Shown here in pieces: positions 20,603-31,311 of a stretch of DNA of 64,000 bases. The notes under the pieces are model-generated. The model was not told the origin of the DNA, ran no database searches, and worked only from the letters and a program-made list of their open reading frames with translations. The DNA comes from Anniella stebbinsi. Its lineage: Eukaryota; Chordata; Lepidosauria; Squamata; Anniellidae. The position numbers and the translations under genes are program-made. The DNA lies in contig JARDYH010000001.1 in assembly GCA_029215795.1 (NCBI GenBank), positions 117,082,533 through 117,146,532 of the forward strand, in the 5' to 3' direction. The first letter of the stretch is position 1, and the number at the start of each line of letters is the position of its first letter.

Positions 20603-21486
20603 GCAGTGTGGCTGTCTGTCGTCCCAAGTACTCGATCAGCATATAGAAAGGCAAGTAGGGATTTCCAGAAGTTTAGGCTGACCTATGCATTGAAACCGGA
20701 GTGGCCCATTCCGGTCGACCATCTGTTGCAGTTCTGTGTGGCGGAGAGAAGAAAGGGTAGTCAGGTTCGCACCATCAACGGTAAGCTTGCCGCCCTGGCT
20801 TTTTGTTCAAAGAGCCGGGGGGTGCAGGATAATACGGACAATTTTAGGATAAGGCAAGCCTTAAGTGGCTGGGCGCGTGAGACCCCCGCGATTCCAGATT
20901 CCAGGACACCCCTATCCCCTGATATGTTAATGGGATTACAGGTTAGATGGCTAGAGCTGTGCACGTCTCCTTTTGAGGCTATTCTATTTCATGCAACGGC
21001 ACTAACGGCCTTTTTTGGGGCATTCAGAATCTCGGAGTTGTTGGCAGCCTCTAAGGGAGATACGTCTGGCCGGGCCTTACAATTCGGGGACATTCAGTTT
21101 TGTGCAGACCATGTCAAAATTCAGTTGAGATGTTCCAAAACTGACCAAAGGGGCACAGGTCAATTAATCACCTTGCATGCCTCTTCACAGGAGGAATTAT
21201 GCCCGGTTCGGGCGCTGAGGGCCTTCCAGGAGTTAAGGGGAGTAGATCCTGGATTCCTTTTTTGTCATGTGGACCGTTCCCCACTGACTAAGTTTCAGTT
21301 TTCAGTTATTACAAAACGGGCGGTAGAGAGTTTACAGTTGTCAGATTTCCGTTTTGGGACGCACTCTTTTCGAATAGGGGCCGCATCCACCGCCGCAGCT
21401 TTGGGTCTGTCGCCAGCTCGGATTCAGGCGATTGGCAGATGGCGATCGAAGGCTTCAAGTATTATGTGCATATTCTCCCCAAATAG
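20603..21486 (+). pseudogene. Tyrosine recombinase of Ngaro copy B, nucleophile frameshifted
   Basis: Frame 2 is open from 20603 for about 298 codons, the longest frame in the window. N-terminal part: PSTRSAYRKA, WPIPVDHLLQFC, LAALAFCSKSRG. Catalytic core: FRISEL with arginine at 21026-21028, HSFRIGAAS with His 21362-21364 and Arg 21371-21373, and IGRWRS with Trp 21440-21442. One base appears missing near 21454 compared with copy A, so the expected tyrosine (KYYVH, 21457-21471) falls in frame 1, which then stops at 21484-21486. Known role: recombines circular cDNA into the genome. The first codon is unclear; no ATG stands at the equivalent position in both copies. Confidence 0.85.
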
Positions 21487-21517
21487 GGGGAGGGGAGGAT
21501 AACGTAAGCTGACATTA

Positions 21518-22127
21518 ATGTGTTTGTTTTTAGATTGGGTGCTGGCTCATGCCCCTGTGCGGGTCCTTATCTGTGGCCACAGCTACGTGTTCTGGGCTGG
21601 AAGGAGGGCTGCCTGTACCAACATCGGCATGCAGTTGGGCCTGAGTGGATTGGCCAGCATCCAGTGGGCTGGCAGGCATGGGATGAGATGGGACCAACTC
21701 ATCCCGATGTTATTCCAGCGGTGTGTGGCCCTACCCCCTAATTCATCTCGGAGGAAACGATCTGGGGATGTTGAAGGGCAAGGCCATGGTGTTGCAGGCG
21801 ACTGCCGACTTCCAAACTATCCGGCATTGGTGGCCAGGAATAGTAATTCTTTGGTCCTGTATTATACCTTGTTGCCAATGGAGGGCACCTTGTGACCCTA
21901 GGGCATTGGATCGCGCAGGCAGGAAAGCGAGTGGGGAAATCTTTCGCTTTCTGTGTGCGTACAGTGATTGGACCACTCATCCCACGATATCACCAGCGCG
22001 GAGGGAGCTATATAGGCCTGATGGGGTCCATTTGTCGGACCTCGGCAATGATCTCTTCTTGATGGATTTGCAGAGGGGTCTGCGAGACGTGATCTTGCGC
22101 AGATGGGGGGTTGGCGACAAAGCATAA
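21518..22127 (+). pseudogene. SGNH-type hydrolase of Ngaro copy B
   Basis: Starts MCLFLDWVLAHAPV at 21518. Block I: ICGHSYVFW with Ser at 21581-21583. Block III: HLGGNDLG with GGND at 21750-21761. Block V: DGVHLSDLG with Asp 22020-22022 and His 22029-22031. Ser, Asn, Asp and His are thus all present, unlike many decayed copies. A frameshift near 21738 separates block I (frame 2) from blocks III-V (frame 0, ends 22127). About 200 residues, usual for a single SGNH domain. Hydrolase ORFs of this kind are known in some Ngaro elements and in ORF1 of some CR1-clade LINEs (from memory). Substrate unknown. Confidence 0.8.
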
Positions 22128-22561
22128 GGCTTGTCGCACCCTGTGGCAGTTAGGCGCGGGCATCTTCACCTTGGAAGGGATAGGTGAGCATTCGCAGGCA
22201 CCTAGTGGTGACTGGTAATGCCTGAGGCTCATCACCTGCGAGTCATGAGGCCCAGGTGGTGAGATAAGGGTTACCTTTGGGGCTAACCTTCCTCACCCAC
22301 TCGAAGTCATGAGGCACGGGCTGGGGTGACATGGAAGGCCCCCCTACCCAAAAGGGGAGGCCCGGGGGTGGCGTATGTTGCACGCCAAGCCTGGGCCTGG
22401 ACTGACTCACTCTACCTTTTATGATGGCGTTGGGCCATCCATGACGGAGGATGCCCGCATAGATTCCCCTTCTGCGAATTCATCAATAAATGTGGCCCAG
22501 TTTTAACCCAAAACCTTGTGTCGTCTCGTTATTTACCACGCTCCTATTTCCGCAATATACT
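22128..22561 (+). terminator. 3' non-coding region and polyadenylation signal of Ngaro copy B
   Basis: Matches 3551-4008 of copy A in order: GTGAGCATTC, twin GAGTCATGAGGC / GAAGTCATGAGGC motifs around AAGGGTTACCTTTGGGGC, then AATAAA at 22485-22490, TGTGGCCC, TGTGTCG and the terminal CCGCAATA. The block after AATAAA is as well kept as the block before it, as expected if it belongs to the terminal repeat region of the element. Confidence 0.6.
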
Positions 22562-22563
22562 GG

Positions 22564-22790
22564 CATGAAAATAAGAGGAGCCCTGCTGGATCAGACTAAA
22601 GGCCTATCTAGTCCAGCATCTGCCTCTGGGAAGCCCACGACTAGTGCAGGAGGGGAATACTCCTCTCCTGCTATTGTTCCCCACCTACTGGCATTCAGAG
22701 GCATGCTGCCTCTGATCTTAGAGGAAGCATATACTGCAGCTTTCATTACTGCAGGCATCGAGCAACATCTGGCCTTACACTGACAGGCCT
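22564..22790 (-). mobile_element. CR1 3' UTR fragment
   Basis: Minus-strand CR1 3' sequence: ATAAGAGGAGCCCTGCTGGA, GGCCTATCTAGTCCAGCATC, ATTCAGAGGCATGCTGCC. It starts directly at the right end of Ngaro copy B. Confidence 0.7.
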
Positions 22791-25700
22791 GACAGCTGAA
22801 CATGGCCATGTCACTTTCTCAGCCTCCCTCCCTGTCCCCTTTAGCTGGAATCAAGGGAACTACTATCAATGGCTACTGCAATGCCAACATCTGGGGACTA
22901 GGAACTTTTTGCTCAGTTTAATAAGCTTCAGTAGTGAAGTCACTGAATATATGTTTATGATATAAATTACTAGAGATACGTTACCTATTTCTATTTGGAT
23001 ACCACAGGAAAAAGTAAAACAATAAACTGACCATGTAATATCCAATGCCTGTCCAAATAATTGAAAGGAATCTTTTTTTCAACTCTTCCCCACCTGAGGA
23101 TGTTTAGGTTTGAACCCTAGTGAATCACCAGGGCAGGAGAAGATTTTAAAAAAACAATTTGACAACTAATGAGAATGCTTCCATGCCTCTCTCTTCACCG
23201 TGGACTTTGTATACAGACAGGAATGTTGTTTTCTTTTTCTTAACCAATTTGTTATTGTAAGCATGAACAAAACAATAAAATAAATAAATAAATAAATGCA
23301 AGTGTATCTACATACTTTAAAACAAGAAAAAGGAAAGGAAAATGGAGTGAATTACACATAAACCTCTGCAAAGGCAGATCAAATATCCAAATATAAATCC
23401 ATTCATGAATGGCACCTGTATATCAGACAGGAACATTCTTAGCAGAACTAATAGATGTTGATAGAGCATATGAAGAAGGCAATCTCAAACACAAAATATT
23501 TTGCAGTTTCAGTTTAGCACTGCATTGATTCCCTTGTTCTATCTGTGTTCAGAATTAGCCTTACAACTTCCCAGTGCCTGAAGATAATCTTAGCAAAGCT
23601 ATAACAAATATGCATTTTCCCCACCTGACCTAATTTCCGTTTGTCATTCTCTGACAGAATTTAAGTTGGGCAATGTTTAATACCATACCAAATATCCCAC
23701 TGTTTTTTAAAAAAAAATATTTCAGATAAAATATGTGCATGGTACTGAATAACATGATTATAGTTGATATTGAAAACTTAGAATCCAATAACAGGATGCT
23801 CTCTCCTGGCCCTCACTTTTCCAAACCCATCACTTGGTCTATTTATACATCTATTTATATATTGCTCCTCCCTGCTATACATTTCCTTAATGATGCTCAC
23901 TTTCCCTGTTTTATTTGTTTTCCTTAGCTCTAAACCACTACTGTAATATTGTTAAATATTTAATTGCAAATCAGAGTTCACAAGACCAATATTTTCAGTT
24001 GTACTAGTTAAAATCTATTACTGGCAGGCAATGTATGACTCATACCTTTGAGACTCAGAGGTAATGTAATCTCCTTTTGAGCTGTTGTAAAAGCTTCTGC
24101 CCAAGGCTACTGAAGGTCACTATCACCCCTGCTAATGATTTCCCCAACTGTCACTGCTAATGAGTTCTTTTTAGTCAGTTTAAATGCCCACTGCTCTCCA
24201 GTTCTAGAGTTGATTTCCTCATTGACAGATTATGCTTCAACATAATGAATGCATGGCACATGAGGTCTAGCATGCTGTGAAGCCTTACCGTGCTTTATAT
24301 AGAGCAGATAATGAATTCAGAGATAACATTGTTTCCACCATTTGTTCCTCTGTGTGTGTGTGTGTGTGCACGGGACAGAGAAAGAAAGGGAGGGAGGGAG
24401 GGAGGGAGGGAGGGAGGGAGAGAGAGAGAGAAAAGAAAAGAAAAAGAAAAATGGGAGGTCAAGGAGGGGGAGAGAGGGAGAAAAACTACCTTCTTTAGTA
24501 ATAACCTCTGTACCTACACTTGCCTTAAGATCTAAGAATCTTTGTTTTAGGGACCTAGATGAAGTTATGAAATCTGTATATAAAATATAGAGGTTCAAAT
24601 GCTGCCAGTGTTGTGACTAATGTAGAAGCAAGGATTGCACATACTTATACCCTGTAACCCTTGCCATTCCCTTTCAGATGTTCTGCTGAATCCATGAAGT
24701 TGGAGGTGGAACTAATGGGGTCATTTTTGCATGGAGGGAAAGTCTGAACAGGGCTTTTTGCAAACAGCAGAATTGCATTCTTCCAGTACATAAAACACAT
24801 TTCATCAGTGTTCTTTAAAATGCTCTTTTTCCCTGGGAGCATTTCATTTTGGCATTCTCTAAAGGAAATCTAACTTTAGCAACCAAGTTTCACAGAAGTT
24901 TGTATTTCCTTGCTAACTTGGAGGTAGGGAGGTGTGTGTGTATGTGTGTGTGTTTAAGTGATCGTGTTGTTCTTCTAATCACTTGTATTTTGAACCATAC
25001 CCAATTTCCAACCCAATATTTCCCACTGAAAAGTTCCTGAAAAGACATACTGTCCACAGGAGAAACACTGCTGAAATGTTAATTTGCTGATCAGCTTTAG
25101 TTTTTTGCTGAACCCTTTCTTTTTCTCTCTCTTCTTCCCCCATTCTTTGGTGTTAAGCTGACAAATACTGATTAGTGTCATTTCAGATGAGTACTCCCTT
25201 TCCAGTGCTTGGCAAAACTCAGTTCCCATTAGAGAAGGGAATAGCCTTGACTGAACATTCTTTCTTTTCTGCTGATACTGAACAGCCAGTCTATTTCTGA
25301 CATATGATGCAGATGACCCCCCCTCGCTGCCTATCTGGAACGTTCTAACGCCCCTCTGGAACGTTCCAATGCTACTGTTTATGTCTTGCTATCACCATTT
25401 GCACATGGAGTGGGGGAAAGCCTCATGTTCCCCCTATTAGGCAGCAATCTGGTGTATTGAAGCATAGTACTTACCGTTCTACTTACATCTCTTGTAGAAT
25501 AAAAACTGAACTCAACGGAAGTTACTTCCAAGTAAATTAGCATAGGATTAGGCTGTACGTATTTCAATGAAGACAAAGTATGAAGACATCTTAGCAACAA
25601 GAGAGTCAATCTTAAAAAACTATAGGAAATCATATCTAATAAAGACCTACCGCTGTGGACGCACCCCTGACCTGCTTTGAAGGCCAAATTGGATCTTTGG

Positions 25701-26344
25701 ATTTGACCTCAATCTGCTTTGAGCCAATTCAGACCCAGTCCAACCAGTTTTGGACTCCAGTTCTGAAGCAAGTTTCCGAAATGGAATTATTCAGATTTTG
25801 AATTTTCCCATTGACTTGCATTGGAAAATAGAAATGGCCATACATTATTTAGTTTTTATGACAAATACATGAAATTTTGAGATCTGGCAGCTCTTATGGA
25901 GGTGATTGAACCTGCCAAATTTCAGTCAGTGAGGTCCAGTGCCTTGTGTGCTAGCCATGCATAAAGTTTCCTTTTCTCAAAAACCCAAACAAAATGTAAA
26001 AAAACAACAACTAAGATATTCTAATCAAAAGGTGTTTAAGGTGACAATTAGGCAGTCACTATCCCTAATCTCTGATGTAGGGTTTTATTTAAGTGAAAAA
26101 TAATCCCTCTCCCCTGATGCTTTCTTTTTGTCTGTCCCAAATCTGCTACTATTCAGCTTCACTGGATGTCCTGAGGCTCTTATTAAGGGAAGAAAAGTTA
26201 TCTTAGGGTGCAATACACATTACCTGGAAGTAAAAGTCACTGAATTTAGTGGAGCATATGATACTGCTTCACTTTCTCTACTCCATATAATTTTATAACC
26301 CCTTATTTGCCAATAATTCTAAATTAAATATCCTTTTAGAAGAG
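22791..26344. other. Unassigned DNA with microsatellites
   Basis: AT-rich and without a supported gene. Simple repeats: AATA run at 23275-23297, (TG)n at 24350-24368, (GGGA)n then (AG)n at 24387-24431, and a TG-rich stretch at 24930-24954. Open frames through the GGGA tract are repeat artefacts. Two CTGGAACGTTC motifs lie at 25336 and 25357. Around 25680-25960 there is text without recognised homology. Confidence 0.4.
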
Positions 26345-26430
26345 TTCAATGAATCATAGAATAGTAGAGTTGGAAGAGGCTTACAAGGGCATTGAGTCTA
26401 ACCACCTCCAGCTGATATGGCCTGACCAAA
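26345..26430 (-). mobile_element. CR1 3' end remnant
   Basis: GAATCATAGAATAGTAGAGT followed by TGGAAGAGGC is the minus-strand view of the ATTCTATGATTC CR1 tail. Confidence 0.6.
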
Positions 26431-26481
26431 TGAAATGTCACTATTCCCTCACTTCACTGGGTGGACCATGTAAGACCTTAA

Positions 26482-26606
26482 AACAAGGATGGCAAATTGT
26501 GGCTCTCCAGATGTTTTGGCCTACATTCTTCACCATTGGCTATGCTGGCTAGAGCTGATGTGAGTTGTAAGTCAAAACATATAGAGGGCCACAACTTGCC
26601 CACCTG
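26482..26606. mobile_element. hAT-like hairpin MITE remnant
   Basis: Imperfect palindrome: GGCAAATTGTGGCTCTCCAG with AGATGTTTTGGCC on the left is mirrored by GTCAAAACATATAGAGGGCC with ACAACTTGCCC on the right. It is the same family as 31197, 40919, 50511 and 59411. Confidence 0.5.
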
Positions 26607-26611
26607 TATTT

Positions 26612-26870
26612 TAAATGTGAAAGTCAGCACTTCAAATTGACCCCAGAAATGAACTGGAATCCAAGGAAGATGTTTCAAAATAGGTGAGATAGGATGAACT
26701 TGTTGTCTGGCTCCTATTAAAAGTTTAGCTGCAGTGGTCTGGCTACAGTGTTCTGAAGTGGTCATCAAAGGCATTCCCAAATAGAGTACATTAAAATAAT
26801 CCAGTCTAGAAGTTACCAGGATATGAATAACTATGGCCAAGCTATCTCTATCCACAGATGGCATTTCAAA
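26612..26870 (-). pseudogene. L2-like LINE C-terminal fragment
   Basis: Minus-strand frame shows RDSLAIVIHILVTSRLDYFN, then LPWIPVHFWGQFEVLTFTFK, decayed equivalents of the SRLDYCN and LHWLPVRFR motifs in better L2-like copies here. Confidence 0.65.
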
Positions 26871-26894
26871 GATGCTTCATGACAATGAAGCTTA

Positions 26895-27130
26895 TTTATT
26901 TATTATTGCATTTATATCTCACCTTTTTTCCTCCAAGGAATGCAAGGCAGCATACATAATCCTCCTCCTCCTCTCCATTTTATCCTCACAACATCAACTC
27001 TGTGAGGTAGGCTGGGCTGAGAGTGACTGGCCCAAAGTCACCCAGTGGGTTTCCATGGCTGAGTGGGGACTAGAACCCGGGTCTCTGGATCCCCAGGCCA
27101 ACACTTTAGCCACTACACCACACTGGCTCT
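26895..27130 (-). mobile_element. tRNA-derived SINE
   Basis: On the minus strand it begins AGAGCCAGTGTGGTGTAGTG, with a B-box-like GGGTTCTAGTCCCC, then GGTGACTTTGGGCCAGTCAC, AACTCACAGA-type text and an AT-rich tail (ATAAATAAAT). Complete length about 235 bases. Derived from a tRNA, transcribed by pol III, mobilised by a LINE (known for such SINEs). Confidence 0.75.
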
Positions 27131-27297
27131 GGTTGAGCCTCAGCTGACAGAGATAAATCAGCAAACAGCTCAGACTGTGCATCTGCCCCTTTAGAAGGAC
27201 TGCAAACCCACCTTGGACATTCACAGAAATAATTATATTAATTTATCAATCATTACCATGAAAAGAATAGCTACTGTAAATTAAGTCAACATTATTA

Positions 27298-27381
27298 ACA
27301 ATGGTGGCCACTGTGTGAACAGAGAGATGGACTAGATGGACCCTCGGTCTGATCCAGCATGGCATTTCTTATGTTCTTATT
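27298..27381 (+). mobile_element. CR1 3' UTR fragment
   Basis: GGTGGCCACTGTGTGAACAG, CTAGATGGACCC and CTGATCCAGCATGGC are the plus-strand view of the CR1 3' sequence found reversed at 9719, 34195, 39374 and 43479. Confidence 0.65.
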
Positions 27382-27451
27382 ATATTATGCATGACATACC
27401 TTCAGAAAAGTTTCCAAATTCTCAGTGATTGGAGTCTGGATGACAGTCTGT

Positions 27452-27685
27452 GGCTTGCTGTGGGCTGTTTAATCCATGATGTGCCACATGCCTGCAGGTG
27501 TGAATTTGCATATACAATCCATGCTCGGGGGTTGTCGTGTCATGCAAACCCAGCGAGTGTGAATGATGTGAGGGTTAAACAACAAATCATGGATTATGCA
27601 AGGGTTGTTTAACCCTTGCATAACCCACACTCATCAGGCTTGTACTACATGATAATCTCCAGGGCGGGGGTGTTGCATATTGGAA
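27452..27685. mobile_element. Possible small palindromic element with a strong hairpin
   Basis: A hairpin of 16-base arms with a 4-base loop lies at 27591-27626 (GGATTATGCAAGGGTT, GTTT, then AACCCTTGCATAACCC). Related text (GAGGGTTAAACAACC, GTTGTCGTGT/GTTGTCATGT) recurs at 53340-53540, which suggests a family. Ends not defined. Confidence 0.4.
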
Positions 27686-29936
27686 ATGGTGGCTGCCCAG
27701 TAGGCCATTGACTTATGCGAATAGCCCCAAAGTGGGCAAGAAGTGTGGTCAGGATGATTTTACTTTTTCAATGATAGTTTTACAGAATTTTCTACCTTAA
27801 AAACTTGGAATGGAGGGCCAACCAAAGTGATGAACATCTGCTTGGATGTTATTTTTAGTAATATGGATTTCTTATTAGACAAATGAAAACATTCATAGTA
27901 TTGAATATCTGCTCATATATGATCAAAAGATTAATAGCTGCTTTAATTTGGTATACTGCAGAAGTGGGTAAGCTTTTTTCTACCAAAGGTCACATTTCCT
28001 CCTGGGTAATCTGTTGGGGACCACATGCTGGCTGTGGGTGGGGCCAGAACAGTAGTGGGTGGGGCCAGTAAGACATCTGCTATTAACTCTCTTCCTTTCA
28101 CCTCTCAGACTGCCAATGACTTTCTGTATTATTTTCTCACTTTGCTCTTTATGTAGGCTTGTCCTTTCCCCTTTTAAACTCGATTGCTTCCTCACATCCA
28201 TGTCTCAGTCCCTCCCCCAGATCTGTTGCTTGGACTGATGTTTGCATTTCTTCCCCTTTCCTCTGTGAGCCACATGTGCTGCCCTAGGCAAGCTTGTTCC
28301 ATGCTGTTCAATTGGCACCATTGAATTTTCAGCACTTGCACTCTTTATGTGATTCTGCTCCAGGAAGCAATTAAATAGAGGGTGCAGAGAGGGCAGAGAA
28401 GAGATGGACAGGGAAGCAGATGTACTTTCTTGTACTTTTCAGGGACCAGGAAAGATCTGGAGAGCAAATAGGGCCAAATTAAAAGAGAGATGATGCCACA
28501 AGGTGGAAGGCATGGATGGAAATGAATCTGAAGTTATTGGAGATGATCTCTCCATCTCTCTCTCTCTCTCTCTCTCTGTATGCTGTATGCTTGGCACCAT
28601 ACAAAACAGTGCTGAGGGCCATATGCAGCCCATAGGCCTCGGGTTTCTCACTCCTGGTATGTTATCACAGTCAGCACTCACCTCATATTGTTGAAAGGCC
28701 ACATATATTTAATGCTTTAGCCATCCCACAAATCTGATGGTCTCCAAAACACAGGCTGCTTTCTTTAGGGCAAGGTGTTGAGACTTCTAGCAGTGCCCAG
28801 GCAAGAGCAGTCTGTGGAACTGGAAGAGGCTGCAGGGAGGCACTGTACAGGCAGAAAGGTTTCCTCTCCCTCTAAGACCTAAAACTTGGGGCTCCAGTTG
28901 TCGGAGGAAGAGGAAGCTGTGTCTTTGCAAGTGCTTGCCTTTTGCAGTTCTGGCCTGGGTGAAGTGACTTTTCCCAATGCCGGTGTAACCCTGCTCCAGG
29001 GTGTTTTATATTAATTGAAAAGAACTGTGATAGTCTTAAGCCTGCCCCCAAAGAAACAAGTGGGTGACACTTCAAATGCTGCCATATTCTATACTTGCGA
29101 AAGCTTCTGAGCAATAATCTAGCCTCAAAACATGTTTCCCCCCCTCTACTCCTGAGCTGAGCATGTCTTGAATGTGGCAGCTGTTCCACTGTCATAGTGG
29201 AGTATAGAAATGTTCTGTTAATCTATGTTTTCTGAAGTGTCCTTATTATATAGCTTATTTCCCAATGTTACAGTTTTTTTTCTTAACAAAAACTTTGCAA
29301 TTATTTCTTTTTTTTTTTTTTAGAACATAGAACTTTTCCTCAACTGCATCATCCTTTCTGGCTATGAAATGTCTCAGTAGATGCAAACATATACTGTCAA
29401 AAAGTGTTCCCCTTATTATTGTTCCATAGATTAATGCTGTCTCTGGGACACTGGCATGTGAAATATTACTTATATTATTCCAAAATAGAAGAAAAACTGC
29501 TCCTAAGATGTTCTATATGTTGCTTAATGCAAACAATGAAAATAAATAAGGCATGTTCCTCACCAAATTCCTCTTGTTTCAGGATTTTTTTAAAAGCACA
29601 AATCATCATTAATAAAGCACTTAACATTACACTCCTGACATTAGGGCACACACACACAAAATCCTCAGTTATCCAAAGGATAAGAAAAGACACAGCAGAT
29701 GTGTTCTGGAAGAAAAAGATTTATTCTCTTTTCAGATGACTTTATGGATTAGATTTTACTTTCCAATGAATAAAGAGGGAATTATGTCAGGGTGTAGTTG
29801 TTTTGAGAAACAAAGTTGTCTGGGAAGAAGTGGGTTTTGGTGGAAGTCATTAGACAGATCTGCATTAAATAAGCATAAGAAATGGGTAGAACTTTAATGT
29901 GAGTTCATAATTTACATGAAGGGTCATAATTTAGAT
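27686..29936. other. No gene recognised
   Basis: Two GGGTGGGGCCAG-like stretches near 28036 and 28059, a (TC)n run at 28555-28577 and poly-T near 29308-29322. Short frames on both strands have no known motif. Confidence 0.4.
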
Positions 29937-30121
29937 GAAGAGCCAGTGTAGCGTAGTGGCTAGAGTGTTGGACTGGGAGGCAGGAGATCTGGGTTCTAGT
30001 CCCCCTTCAGCCATGGAATCTCACTGGGTGACTTTGGGTTGTAGTTGTGAGGATAAAGTAGAGAGGAGGAGTTCCTTGGAGGAAAAAAGATGGGATCTAA
30101 ATGCAATAAATAAATAAATAA
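29937..30121 (+). mobile_element. tRNA-derived SINE
   Basis: Begins AGAGCCAGTGTAGCGTAGTG, with a B-box-like GGGTTCTAGTCCCC near 29991, CACTGGGTGACTTTGGG, GGAGGAAAAAAGATGGGAT and an (AATA)n tail. It is the plus-strand counterpart of 26895-27130, slightly shortened in the middle. Confidence 0.75.
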
Positions 30122-31196
30122 TCATAGAATAGCTATGTGGGTGGCTTTTTAACTGGAATGATATTCGAGTTTCTGTTCCCTCTTACACCTTGTGTGCTCA
30201 AACTTCTATATTGCCACTGCTGGCCCATGATCTGTTTGGAACTAACTTGAACACATGGCTAAAGTACTCACAAGAAAACTTTATGAATGAACACAGCCAT
30301 CTTTTAACAGAGAGGGAAAAGTTAAACCACAAGCTAGCGAGGCATCAACTTAATTGTCATAAACTGTCATAGCAGACTAGCAGATGGAATGTGTGGGTAA
30401 CCCCAGAAAGCCTGCAAAATAAATAAATATGTATCTAAGCTAACACACACAACTCGCATACTGTTGTAACTCCAACATCCTTTCTCAACAGACTGTGAGT
30501 TAATCTACAGCATCCATTTGTTAGCTTCTGCTCTCAGTGGTAGGAAACAAAGCTGTGATTTGAATTTCACGCTGCCTGATATCCTCCTACCCAAACCTGG
30601 AACAAGTTCTGCCTAATCCCGGACATATTCAGTGGTTTCTCAGTGGCAAAAAACATTAACTAAACTATGACATTAAAAAGAGGTTCTGATACTCATCTCT
30701 TGTGAGCCCTGGCTCAGATCATAATTCTTTGTTGTAGCTAAGATTATTAGTTTGTTTTACTTTAGAAGAAGAAATTGTGTGGCTTTGGGGATGAGGGAAT
30801 TAAATATAGATATTAGTAAAGTTTTATAAGCATTACAGAATTTAAAAAATAAATAATTGCAAACAAAAGGAGAGATCATAGAGTACAAAGAGTACATTGC
30901 ACGCAGCCCTTTCACAGCCACAATGTCCATGTTTTGTTATTATTATTATTTTTTATCCTAGAACGCCTTCCAGAAGAGTATTTCTGAGTTGAAACAGCCT
31001 ATGAATGCAGGGATCATCATTGGAATGGGAGTTAAAGGGATAGCACATTGAATAGAAGCCACCAGATTTAGCCCCATTTCTTGACACTTTCATGAGTCAA
31101 TGCTGGTACCATTAGAAAGAAAGAAAGATAGAAAGATAGAAAGATAGAAAGAAAGAGTGACCAGCGGCCAATGTTTCCTAAGACTTTACAACAGAT
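30122..31196. other. Unassigned AT-rich DNA
   Basis: No gene. A (GATA/GAAA)n tract lies at 31119-31155. Confidence 0.4.
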
Positions 31197-31311
31197 TTCA
31201 CCAAACTGGTGTCCTTCAGATATTTTGGAATTCAACTCCCATCATCCACCACCAGCATGGCCAATGATCAGGAATGCTGGGAGTTTGGTTGGCACCAGGT
31301 TAGGGAAGGCT
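31197..31311. mobile_element. hAT-like hairpin MITE
   Basis: Left CCAAACTGGTGTCCTTCAG with TTTTGGAATTCAACTCCC; right GGAATGCTGGGAGTTTGG with GGCACCAGGTTAGGG. Imperfect inverted repeat of about 115 bases. Confidence 0.55.

Larger units (their letters stand above)
16270..22561 (+). mobile_element. Ngaro-like tyrosine-recombinase retrotransposon with SGNH hydrolase, copy B
   Basis: Composition becomes sharply GC-rich near 16270. Then follow a long leader, gag, RT/RNase H, tyrosine recombinase, SGNH hydrolase and a 3' region ending CCGCAATATA, directly against a CR1. Absence of LTRs and of a DDE integrase, together with recombinase motifs and no methyltransferase segment between 20597 and 20606, supports Ngaro within the DIRS class. 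The left boundary is uncertain by perhaps 50-100 bases. No target duplication is expected for this class and none was found. Stops and frameshifts in gag, RT, RNase H, recombinase and hydrolase make it non-autonomous today. Confidence 0.88.

Noticed and set aside
16270..22561. Endogenous retrovirus or LTR retrotransposon
   Set aside because: No LTR pair, no protease, no DDE integrase and no envelope; a tyrosine recombinase stands in the integrase role.
16270..22561. DIRS proper with a methyltransferase
   Set aside because: Only nine bases separate the RNase H stop from the recombinase frame in copy B, leaving no room for a methyltransferase.
24277..24598. Open frames rich in REKG or SLP repeats
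   Set aside because: They translate (TG)n, (GGGA)n and (AG)n microsatellites and appear on both strands.
26895..27130. Functional tRNA gene
   Set aside because: Only the B-box region is tRNA-like; the body and AT tail match several other copies here, so it is a SINE.
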